6,529 bases of DNA from positions 1 to 6,529 of the forward strand of contig CALLKB010000014.1 in the NCBI GenBank assembly GCA_938008575.1. The letters run 5' to 3'. This DNA is from an uncultured Cytophagaceae bacterium. Lineage in GTDB: Bacteria; Bacteroidota; Bacteroidia; Cytophagales; Spirosomataceae. This document shows positions 1 to 6,093 of the stretch, piece after piece. Position numbers and translations under genes: made by a program. Every line of letters starts with the position of its first letter. Position 1 is the first letter of the stretch. The notes beneath the pieces are model-generated. The model was not told the origin of the DNA, searched no databases, and was given only the letters and a program-made list of their open reading frames with translations.

Positions 1-930
1 ACCAATGTGGTGATTAGACCCTATCAGCCACTGCAATTTGATCCTTCTTTGGCTGCACTCCATTATGGACAGTCTATTTTCGAGGGTGTTAAAGCCTATA
101 AAAGCAATGGGGGTGAAGTAAATATTTTTAGACCCCAAGATAATTTTAGACGATTTAATATTTCTGCTGCGCGCATGTGCATGCCTGCAGTGCCTGAAAA
201 TATTTTTTTAGAAGGTATGCGTCAGTTAATTGATATCGATAGGGATTGGATTCCTGCTTTAGCTGATCATTCTTTGTATATCAGACCATTTATGTTTGCT
301 ACGGATGAATATGTAGGGGTAACTCCTTCGACGACCTATAAGTTTATTATTTTCCTTTGTCCAGTTGGTTCTTACTATGCTAAGCCATTGCGCGTGCGGG
401 TGGAAACAGAATACATTCGTGCGGCGAAAGGCGGCGTCGGTTTTGCTAAGAACGCGGGTAATTATGGGGGATCTTTGTTTGCCACGCAAAATGCCAATAA
501 GGATGGATATGATCAAATCATTTGGACAGACGCGGCTACGCATCAATATGTTGAGGAAGCTGGTACAATGAACTTGATGTTTGTTATCAACGGGGCTTTA
601 GTTACAGCCGCTACGGGTGATACGATTTTAGATGGAGTAACTCGCAAATCAGTCTTGCAAATTGCAAAAGATTGGGGGATGGAAGTGCAGGAGCGCCAAT
701 TGGCAGTGAAGGAATTAATCGAAGGAATCCAAAATGGTTCAGTGACCGAGGCATTTGGAGCAGGAACGGCTGCTGTGATTGCACCAATTGCAACGATCGG
801 TTTTGAGGGAAAAGATTACAACTTGCCGGAACGCAAAGATTCTGATTTTTCGGTACGTGTGTACAATGAAATTAATCAAATCCGTTTAGGCGAAATTCCT
901 GATACCCGCAACTGGGTTTGGAAAGTTTAA
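1..930 (+). CDS. ilvE: Branched-chain amino acid aminotransferase, 5' partial
   Basis: PLP-dependent fold-type IV transaminase that interconverts leucine, isoleucine and valine with their 2-oxo acids, using glutamate/2-oxoglutarate, in the cytoplasm. The frame is open from base 1; the GTG codons at 7 and 10 are internal, because the family is about 355 residues and only about 309 codons are present, so roughly 45 N-terminal residues are missing. Seen in order: the conserved HYGQSIFEGVKAY segment (61-99); the basic RPF region of the small-domain boundary (about 283-291); the PLP Schiff-base lysine in GFAKNAGNYGGSL (Lys codon 448-450); the EEAGTMNLMFV motif (about 553-585), with the glutamate expected to contact the PLP pyridine nitrogen; and the phosphate-binding FGAGTAAVIAP motif near the C-terminus (about 754-786). 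The GTMN form resembles the eukaryote-like/Bacteroidota BCAT subgroup rather than E. coli IlvE. The stop overlaps the convergent lipoprotein gene. Confidence 0.95.
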   Translation, partial: TNVVIRPYQPLQFDPSLAALHYGQSIFEGVKAYKSNGGEVNIFRPQDNFRRFNISAARMCMPAVPENIFLEGMRQLIDIDRDWIPALADHSLYIRPFMFATDEYVGVTPSTTYKFIIFLCPVGSYYAKPLRVRVETEYIRAAKGGVGFAKNAGNYGGSLFATQNANKDGYDQIIWTDAATHQYVEEAGTMNLMFVINGALVTAATGDTILDGVTRKSVLQIAKDWGMEVQERQLAVKELIEGIQNGSVTEAFGAGTAAVIAPIATIGFEGKDYNLPERKDSDFSVRVYNEINQIRLGEIPDTRNWVWKV

Positions 931-1490
931 GACTTTGCCTTTAACACAATTTTAATGCCTGGGTCCTTGGATGTACTTACATCTTCCATTTCGACCTGGG
1001 TATTTTTATTTTGGGTCCAAGTTGTCTTCTTTCCAGTAGATTTAGATGCACCAAATTTTACATCGAAATATTCCTTGATGCCTTTTTGTAATTCGCTCAC
1101 CTGCGCATTTTCTTCTACGTAGATGTCTAAATCGATTTCTGATAATTGGCCTTGTGCGTTTGGTAAATAGCTGATGTCAACAAAATTCAAATCGCTGTCA
1201 TCAAAATACAGGGAATAAGATTTTCCGGATTTAGGCTGGCTTTCGGCTAATTCCGCCGACTCCTTGATTTGCGAAATATCGATTCCCCAATTTATATTAC
1301 GAATTAGGAGTGAGTCGCTTAATGTCATTTGCTTGACCCAGTCATGACTTGCATTCCATGCCTCTTTAATTTTAATTTGTTCCGGGGCGCCACTTATTTG
1401 CTCATTTTCAGCAGAGGAACTGTCTTTGTTACATGAATAAAGACTTGTAGCTGCAAGGAATAACAAAAAGTAGATCGAGCGGATTTTCAT
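927..1490 (-). CDS. Hypothetical lipoprotein, unknown function
   Basis: A 187-residue protein I do not recognise. Residues 1-19 form a short lipoprotein signal peptide: basic MKIR start, hydrophobic core YFLLFLAA, and a lipobox-like LYSC with Cys20 as the predicted lipidated residue. A Ser/Glu-rich linker follows (about 21-38). The mature part looks like an alpha/beta domain: a helix-prone segment with several Trp (about 40-70), alternating beta-like stretches (about 91-125, including SYSLYF and DLDIYV), a helix (about 130-147), and a Lys-rich C-terminal beta region ending IKIVLKAKS. No catalytic motif is visible. The protein should be membrane-anchored in the periplasm or at the outer membrane; the residues after Cys (NKDSSS) are not a clear surface-export signal. 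The ATG start is supported by the signal peptide and a -7 box 21 bases upstream. It lies beyond a terminator from the upstream minus-strand genes, so it is probably its own unit. Confidence 0.8.
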   Translation of the reverse strand: MKIRSIYFLLFLAATSLYSCNKDSSSAENEQISGAPEQIKIKEAWNASHDWVKQMTLSDSLLIRNINWGIDISQIKESAELAESQPKSGKSYSLYFDDSDLNFVDISYLPNAQGQLSEIDLDIYVEENAQVSELQKGIKEYFDVKFGASKSTGKKTTWTQNKNTQVEMEDVSTSKDPGIKIVLKAKS

Positions 1491-1511
1491 GATGGATTGG
1501 GCTTATCATTT

Positions 1512-1519
1512 CAAAAATA
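1512..1519 (-). promoter_or_regulatory. Putative -7 box of the lipoprotein gene
   Basis: Read on the minus strand this is TATTTTTG, an exact match to the Bacteroidota sigma-ABfr -7 consensus TAnnTTTG. It would place transcription start about 15 bases before the ATG at 1490. No TTTG-type -33 element is visible about 19-21 bases further upstream, and the stretch is AT-rich, so a chance match is possible. Confidence 0.4.
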
Positions 1520-1582
1520 AATAAATTCAGGGTGGCTTGAATCATTCTATTGAAAAATATTCTTATTTTTGGAATTAGGAAT

Positions 1583-1604
1583 ATGAATTCATGCGCTTTC
1601 GCAT
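1583..1604. repeat. Two abutting palindromes upstream of the lipoprotein gene
   Basis: ATGAATTCAT (1583-1592) is a perfect 10-base palindrome. It runs directly into ATGCG-CTTT-CGCAT (1591-1604), an inverted repeat with 5-bp arms and a 4-base loop; the two share the bases AT. No T-tract follows, so this is not an obvious terminator. It lies about 65-90 bases upstream of the putative lipoprotein -7 box. Possible roles are a protein-binding site or an RNA hairpin in read-through transcripts, but chance is not excluded. Confidence 0.35.
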
Positions 1605-1639
1605 AACGATATTTAAGATTATTAGTGGTTAGGTATTTT

Positions 1640-1673
1640 AAAAAGAAGCCGGTCTGTGACTGGTTTTTTTTTT
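1640..1673 (-). terminator. Intrinsic terminator after the Omp85 gene
   Basis: A hairpin core at 1649-1663 (arms CCGGTC and GACTGG, 3-base loop) is flanked by an A-rich run at 1641-1647 and a run of ten T at 1664-1673. On the minus strand the order is A-run, stem with one A-C mismatch, then CTTCTTTTT, starting 3 bases past the TAG stop at 1676-1678, where a terminator of the birA unit would be expected. On the plus strand the stem is fully paired (one G-U) and followed by the ten-T run, so it could also stop plus-strand transcripts reading through from ilvE. Confidence 0.7.
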
Positions 1674-1675
1674 GC

Positions 1676-3052
1676 CTAAAATTCCCGACCAATACTCACA
1701 ACCATACCTGTTTTTCCGCCATTGATGACCGGAAAGCCTACCTTGCATACAAAGTTGTAATAGGTGACAAAATCAAATCCTAATCCCGTGCCAAAAAGCC
1801 ATTGATTCGTACTGTTGTGCGTTTCTTTGTTTGAATTATACACATAACCCAAATCCATAAAAGCGGTTGGGTAAACCGCAATCGGCATCTGATTAAATTG
1901 TTTATATTTAATGAATGGGAGTTTCAATATCGTTGAAACTAATTGAAATTTCGCCGTATTACGCCAAAGAAAAAAGTTCGTCCCATCAATCACATTTAAT
2001 TCATATCCACGAACAAGGTCGTTGCCATATCCGAGTCCTCGCGTATTAGCATAAGGAATAAATCCGTCTCTGCTGATTTTAGTCTTGACTTGGCTAGCTA
2101 AAAAGAAACGACTACCTAAGTCAAAAAAGAAAGCTGCCGCGGCACTTGCCTCCCAAAAGTCGACCTGATCACTGGGGAGTAGGCCATATTTTGTAAAACT
2201 AACATCAATCTTTCTGCCGCGTAATGGATAGGTAACAAAATCTCGAAAGTCGTAGGAAAAGGCATAGCCAATTTGCGCATAGTTTTGCTCTTTCCGACCC
2301 GCGCCAAAATAAGCTGGATTTAATTTTGCTATGGTGTCCGAAATGATGGAATGGTTGTATTTAAATTCAAGTGTTTGGAAATCATAAAAGCGAAACCGCT
2401 TTCTGAATTGTATTCCACCTGTCCATTTTTCACGTAAAATGGCGTTGCTTTGAATGTAAGTTAGGGTGTCTTGGTTTGTCTTGTAAGCTAAATTTTTCTG
2501 CGTGCTGTAAGCTAAGTTAACAGTCATGCCCAAGGTTTTTTGGGGGTCTAAATAGGGGTTTTGATAGGATATTTCAAGTTTGTCCGTAAATCCTGTCTCA
2601 GCCTTAATGACGACTTTTTCATTCCGCCCCATAAAATTATTGTGCAAAAAATGCAGTCCATAAATGGCTCGGTCAAAATCATGCCCTTGTGACCACCAAT
2701 CATTTAAATTGCGGTCGGCCAACTGGAATATGGGATATGCCAAGACATACCACTGTTCCAAACACTCATAATTGATTGACAAATTGCCGTTTGGTAATTG
2801 ATGGTAATCCGATTTAACCCAAATGAACAGATTCGTGTTCATCAGTTTCCGCCGATTGAATTCGATGCGTTCATTTAAATCTTGAATGCTTAAAGAATCT
2901 TTCTCTTGAAAGTCGAGTTCGCGGCGTAATATGTTCTCGCGAGTTTTCTCATTCCCGACAAAATGAATGGAATCAATGCGCATCGATTGTCCCAAGCTAA
3001 AATAGCAAGGGAGCAATAAGCAAACTAACAAGGTGAGAGACTGAAAACGCAT
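1676..3052 (-). CDS. Single-POTRA Omp85-family outer membrane protein (BamA/TamA-like)
   Basis: A 458-residue predicted outer membrane beta-barrel. A signal peptide spans residues 1-21 with likely cleavage SLG/Q, the Gln being common in Bacteroidota. One POTRA domain covers about 25-97 (IDSIHFVGNEKTRENILRRE, then NRRKLMNTNLFIWV). After a linker with WY and DRNLNDWW, a 16-strand-type barrel fills about 125-458. Omp85 hallmarks seen: NPYLDP (165-170), YPLRG (275-279), the VRGY loop-6 motif (347-350), AFMDLGYVY (397-405), and a C-terminal Phe in SIGREF, the usual assembly signal. It is much shorter than BamA, which has five POTRAs, and is not the essential BamA itself. Related short Omp85 proteins insert or move proteins or lipids across the outer membrane; the substrate here is unknown. 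It is the last gene of the birA unit, 39 bases after the ligase stop, with GAGAG just before the ATG and a terminator 3 bases after the TAG. A two-partner TpsB transporter is less likely: no TpsA partner lies nearby and only one POTRA is seen. Confidence 0.85.
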   Translation of the reverse strand: MRFQSLTLLVCLLLPCYFSLGQSMRIDSIHFVGNEKTRENILRRELDFQEKDSLSIQDLNERIEFNRRKLMNTNLFIWVKSDYHQLPNGNLSINYECLEQWYVLAYPIFQLADRNLNDWWSQGHDFDRAIYGLHFLHNNFMGRNEKVVIKAETGFTDKLEISYQNPYLDPQKTLGMTVNLAYSTQKNLAYKTNQDTLTYIQSNAILREKWTGGIQFRKRFRFYDFQTLEFKYNHSIISDTIAKLNPAYFGAGRKEQNYAQIGYAFSYDFRDFVTYPLRGRKIDVSFTKYGLLPSDQVDFWEASAAAAFFFDLGSRFFLASQVKTKISRDGFIPYANTRGLGYGNDLVRGYELNVIDGTNFFLWRNTAKFQLVSTILKLPFIKYKQFNQMPIAVYPTAFMDLGYVYNSNKETHNSTNQWLFGTGLGFDFVTYYNFVCKVGFPVINGGKTGMVVSIGREF

Positions 3053-3091
3053 TCTCTCAAGTTACAAAAAAGGCGTAGAAATCAGGTTAAC

Positions 3092-4750
3092 TTATTCGAA
3101 AATGATTGTTTGTTTCGCTTGGTACCATGATTCAATTCGATCTTCTACGTTCTTTTCTATCTGCATGCGGCGAATTTTTAAGGTTGGAGTCAAGCATGCA
3201 TTTTCGACTGTCCAAGGCTCTCTAATAACGATGAGCTTCTTTAGATATTCATATTTTTTGAATAAAGGATTCGTTTCATTAAGTAGTTTTTCTAGCGCAC
3301 TAACGAGCTCTTGCTGTGGTAGTTCGCTCGATTGTTGGCTAAGTAATACCAAACCCAAAGGTTGAGGTAAATTTACGCCTACGACACAGGCAACTTCGAT
3401 GAGCTCATGTAATGATAAGGCATTTTCAATAGGAGCAGGAGAAACGTATTGTCCTTTGGCCGTTTTGAAATTGTCTTTAACTCGGCCTACGATCGACAGG
3501 TAGTTTTCGGAATCGAGTTGACCCATGTCGCCCGTTTTTAGCCATTCTCCATCGAAAAGCGCATCGGTTTGTTCTTGGTTTTTATAATAGCCCAAACAGT
3601 TATAATCTGCTTTCATTTGGATCTCTCCCGTTTCAGGATCGATGCGCGTTGTGCATTGGTCATGTACACGTCCCACGGTTCCCAATTTGATTTTATGTCG
3701 GGGAGTAAGGCTATTCAACCCTAGGTTTTCCGTCATGCCATAAGCTTCTTGAATGTAAAGGCCGATGGACTGAAACCAGGCTGTTAATTCCTGAGGCATG
3801 GGTGCAGCTCCGGTAACCACCATGCAGGTTTGATCTAGTCCTAAACCTTTCTGAATCTTCTTTTGAATGATGTTTTTAACGATGGGGATTGAAAGTAAAA
3901 GGCTTAATTTTTTCTGTCCGCCGATTTTATTCAAGATTCCCTCTTTGAATTTCGCCCAAATTCGTGGTACGGCTAAGAAGTGACTTGGACGCGCTTGTAA
4001 AAGGTTTTGTTGGAATGTATCCAGGCTTTCAACAAAGTAAATGGTTCCACCTGCTGCGGTACACGCAAACTCAACAAAATTCCGTTCTGCAATATGGCAT
4101 AAAGGCAAATAGGAAATAAACCGAGTATTAGGTCTGTCGAGGTAGGCAATTTCCCGAGCTAAGTTTAGTGCTTGAGAAATAGAGCCGTTTGTGATCATGA
4201 CGCCTTTGGGTACCCCAGTTGTGCCTGATGTATAAATTATGGTTGCTAAGGCATCCTTTTGGGGTAAAACAGGTTCTAGTTTTTGAATAGGATTAGCCAG
4301 TATATCATTCCATGCTAGGCCTTTTTTGCAGGGGCTGTCGGGTGTGAATATAATCTGAACAGAATCCGGGATACCTTTTTGGATTTCGTCCCAGTTGTCC
4401 AGTTTGCCTACAATCAAAATTTGGCAATCGGAATGAACCAAGACGTGATTCAGTTGCTCACTTGTTAACGTCGCATAAAATGGAACTGAAATCGCACCGG
4501 CGTAGGAAATGGCTAAGTCGGCCAACATCCAATGCGCACTGTTTTTTGCTAGAATTCCAATGTGCTGAGGAATTTCTCTGTTTAATTGTTGGTTGAGGTA
4601 TGAACCAATATGTTCTACAATCCGGAGGGATTCTTGGTAGGAATAATCCGTATAAGTTCCAGCTACAGGCTGCTTTAAATAGATGTTTTCGGGTGTGTTT
4701 GTGGCCCAGTGAATGAAGTTCTCTAGGTTGCTTTGGTAAGTTTCAATCAA
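3092..4750 (-). CDS. Long-chain fatty acid-CoA ligase (AMP-binding, FadD15-like)
   Basis: A 552-residue adenylate-forming enzyme that should activate free fatty acids with ATP and CoA to acyl-CoA, AMP and PPi, in the cytoplasm or at the inner membrane face. Seen in order: ATP/phosphate loop YTSGTTGVPKG (173-183); LPLCHIAER (215-223), typical of long-chain ligases; adenine-binding EAYGMTEN (335-342); LKTGDMG with the ribose-binding Asp408; the hinge GRVKDNFKTAKGQYV (422-436); and the C-terminal LTPTLKIRR (520-528), whose Lys525 fits the catalytic lysine. Length is slightly under the usual 590-600 for this group, but every core motif is present. The start is TTG at 4748-4750: an in-frame TAA lies at 4754-4756, one codon before it, and the next ATG (4526-4528, residue 75) would remove conserved N-terminal sequence. 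It follows birA by 13 bases, so they are probably co-transcribed. The chain-length preference cannot be read from the sequence. Confidence 0.92.
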   Translation of the reverse strand: MIETYQSNLENFIHWATNTPENIYLKQPVAGTYTDYSYQESLRIVEHIGSYLNQQLNREIPQHIGILAKNSAHWMLADLAISYAGAISVPFYATLTSEQLNHVLVHSDCQILIVGKLDNWDEIQKGIPDSVQIIFTPDSPCKKGLAWNDILANPIQKLEPVLPQKDALATIIYTSGTTGVPKGVMITNGSISQALNLAREIAYLDRPNTRFISYLPLCHIAERNFVEFACTAAGGTIYFVESLDTFQQNLLQARPSHFLAVPRIWAKFKEGILNKIGGQKKLSLLLSIPIVKNIIQKKIQKGLGLDQTCMVVTGAAPMPQELTAWFQSIGLYIQEAYGMTENLGLNSLTPRHKIKLGTVGRVHDQCTTRIDPETGEIQMKADYNCLGYYKNQEQTDALFDGEWLKTGDMGQLDSENYLSIVGRVKDNFKTAKGQYVSPAPIENALSLHELIEVACVVGVNLPQPLGLVLLSQQSSELPQQELVSALEKLLNETNPLFKKYEYLKKLIVIREPWTVENACLTPTLKIRRMQIEKNVEDRIESWYQAKQTIIFE

Positions 4751-4763
4751 GGTTTATGCGAGG

Positions 4764-5552
4764 TTAATCCTTAAAAATAAAACTTAATTCTTTGATTTCA
4801 TAGGATTCTGTGCCTAGGTTTCGTTCAATCTCGACTAGACCTTGCTCGTTGACCCGTACTATTTTACCTTCAAATATTCCATTTTTGTCTTCAAAGCTAT
4901 GCCATGCTTCTTTCCGAAAAAGCTTTTCGTGATAGGTGTCATCGATGGAAATGAACCCTTGGTTCGCAAATGTTTCATACTGATTTTCTATTCCGAAAGC
5001 GATGTGTTTGTAGATTTCAGCGATGTCGATCGCTTGTGGATTTTGCGTCCATTGTCGTAAGGAGGTAGCTCGTAAGCCTTCGAAATCTAATTGGTTGATA
5101 TTCAGGCCTATGCCAACAATCGAGAAGGCCCATTTGCCAGCCTGGAAATTACTTTCGATAAGAATTCCACCTAATTTTTTGCCATCGAGGTAGATGTCGT
5201 TTGGCCATTTTATTTCGAGTGGTAAACTTTCGCCTAGGGTGTCAGATGCCCATTGTTGGAGCCCGATTAAAATCCCATTCGCAATCGCTTTGCTTAGGTA
5301 AAACTGCGCTTGGAGTAATTCGTGATTGGGCTTGAGTAAAAAGGAAACCAATAAATTTTGATTGGGTTGTGCGTGCCACTGGTTGCCACGTTGTCCTTTG
5401 CCTGCTGTTTGGTGGCCTGCAATCCATGCAAAACCCTCTTCAATATCAGCCGAAAGGGCTTCCTGAAAGCCCAATGCATTCGTGGAATCACAATGATCCA
5501 TATATTTTGATAATTTGCCCACGAAGCGGGTAGCGGCTTGGTAATTGTTCAA
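4764..5552 (-). CDS. birA: Biotin-[acetyl-CoA-carboxylase] ligase, monofunctional
   Basis: A 262-residue biotin-protein ligase that makes biotinyl-5'-AMP and transfers biotin to the carrier lysine of acetyl-CoA carboxylase (and other biotin enzymes), in the cytoplasm. Motifs seen: DSTN (22-25), contacting biotin; AGKGQRGNQW (50-59), the glycine-rich biotinyl-AMP loop corresponding to GRGRRGR in E. coli; KWPNDIY (115-121), with the catalytic lysine equivalent; GGILIES (128-134); and GIGLNIN (147-153). A small SH3-like C-terminal domain occupies about 215-262. No N-terminal helix-turn-helix is present, so it is not the bifunctional repressor type. The start is TTG at 5550-5552: an in-frame TAA at 5568-5570 leaves only five codons upstream, none ATG, GTG or TTG (the nearest is ATT), while the first ATG (5499-5501, residue 18) would cut off the conserved TRFVGK strand. 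It heads the three-gene minus-strand unit and is divergent from rsfS. Confidence 0.93.
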   Translation of the reverse strand: MNNYQAATRFVGKLSKYMDHCDSTNALGFQEALSADIEEGFAWIAGHQTAGKGQRGNQWHAQPNQNLLVSFLLKPNHELLQAQFYLSKAIANGILIGLQQWASDTLGESLPLEIKWPNDIYLDGKKLGGILIESNFQAGKWAFSIVGIGLNINQLDFEGLRATSLRQWTQNPQAIDIAEIYKHIAFGIENQYETFANQGFISIDDTYHEKLFRKEAWHSFEDKNGIFEGKIVRVNEQGLVEIERNLGTESYEIKELSFIFKD

Positions 5553-5583
5553 AATTTCTTCGTAATTTTAGGTTTACAAGAAA

Positions 5584-5591
5584 CAAATTTA
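5584..5591 (-). promoter_or_regulatory. Putative -7 box of the birA unit
   Basis: On the minus strand this reads TAAATTTG, matching the Bacteroidota -7 consensus TAnnTTTG. Transcription would begin near 5578, giving a leader of about 25 bases before the TTG start at 5552. No clear TTTG -33 element is seen at the expected distance, which is common for these promoters. Confidence 0.5.
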
Positions 5592-5601
5592 AATTTTTAT
5601 T

Positions 5602-5638
5602 CGTTAATCGAGATGTTAACGCATTCGATTATTCGATT
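5602..5638. repeat. Inverted repeat and tandem 8-mer between birA and rsfS
   Basis: CGTTAA (5602-5607) and TTAACG (5616-5621) form a 6-bp inverted repeat with an 8-base spacer. Two bases later ATTCGATT occurs twice in direct tandem (5623-5630 and 5631-5638), ending 12 bases before the rsfS ATG. Both lie in the 98-base divergent region, upstream of the birA -7 box and where rsfS promoter elements should fall. The layout fits an operator, but no regulator can be named and short AT-rich repeats arise by chance. Confidence 0.4.
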
Positions 5639-5650
5639 TTAGACAAACAT

Positions 5651-6034
5651 ATGAGCAAAAGCACAAAGAAGACAGCAGTAGAGGCATCAGAACAATTAGC
5701 GCAATGGGTGGTGAAAGGGATGCAAGAGAAGAAGGCTCAAGATATCGTTGTGATGGATATGCGCGGAGTTGCGAATGCATTTACTGATTTTTTTGTGATT
5801 GCATCAGGTACATCAGATACTCAAATTGAGGCGATTGCGGATTCTGTGGACAAGGAAGTGTGGGAGTCAGGTAAAATTCATGTACATGCGATGGAGGGTA
5901 AGGCCAATCGGGAGTGGATCTTGATGGATTATTATGATGTGATTGTGCACGTATTTTTGAAAGATAAGCGTGATTTTTTCAAATTAGAGGAGCTTTGGGG
6001 AGACGCGAAGTTTACGCACATTTCAGAGGAATAA
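5651..6034 (+). CDS. rsfS: Ribosomal silencing factor RsfS (YbeB/iojap family)
   Basis: A 127-residue cytoplasmic protein that binds ribosomal protein L14 (uL14) on the large subunit and blocks joining of the subunits, lowering translation during starvation or stationary phase. The family signature is clear: the DIVVMDMRG strand (about 31-39), FVIASGTSDTQIEAIADSV (48-66), the conserved Gly/Trp stretch EGKANREWILMDYYDVIVHVF (about 82-102), and the C-terminal RDFFKLEELWGDA (about 106-118). The length is normal for the family. The N-terminal 15 residues are polar and Lys-rich, without a strong motif. The ATG at 5651 is preceded by AGACAAACAT, with no Shine-Dalgarno sequence, as is usual in Bacteroidota. 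I see no good -7 box for it in the divergent region. ftsH follows 59 bases downstream on the same strand with no terminator between, so the two are probably one unit; this pairing is familiar in Bacteroidota. Confidence 0.95.
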   Translation: MSKSTKKTAVEASEQLAQWVVKGMQEKKAQDIVVMDMRGVANAFTDFFVIASGTSDTQIEAIADSVDKEVWESGKIHVHAMEGKANREWILMDYYDVIVHVFLKDKRDFFKLEELWGDAKFTHISEE

Positions 6035-6093
6035 TTCTCAAATCGAACTTTTTTAGGTATCCTCATTGTTAATAGCCCAAACAAATTATTCTA

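Noticed and set aside
259..546. A 95-codon minus-strand frame inside ilvE, and a plus-strand one at 365-571
   Set aside because: Both lie wholly within the well-supported ilvE coding sequence, and their translations look like shadow frames.
880..925. Possible minus-strand terminator for the lipoprotein gene inside the end of ilvE (arms ACCC/GGGT)
   Set aside because: The stem is only four base pairs and no T-run follows on the minus strand.
1429..1692. An 87-codon minus-strand frame spanning the gap between the lipoprotein and Omp85 genes
   Set aside because: It overlaps the lipoprotein signal peptide and the Omp85 stop in another frame, runs through the terminator hairpin, and its translation shows no domain, signal or family resemblance.
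3102..3365. An 87-codon plus-strand frame antisense to the acyl-CoA ligase C-terminus
   Set aside because: It covers conserved ligase codons and has no promoter or recognisable product; it is best read as a shadow.
6035..6093. Possible terminator or separate promoter between rsfS and ftsH
   Set aside because: There is a short T-run after ATCGAAC but no hairpin before it, and no TAnnTTTG box at a suitable distance from the ftsH ATG.
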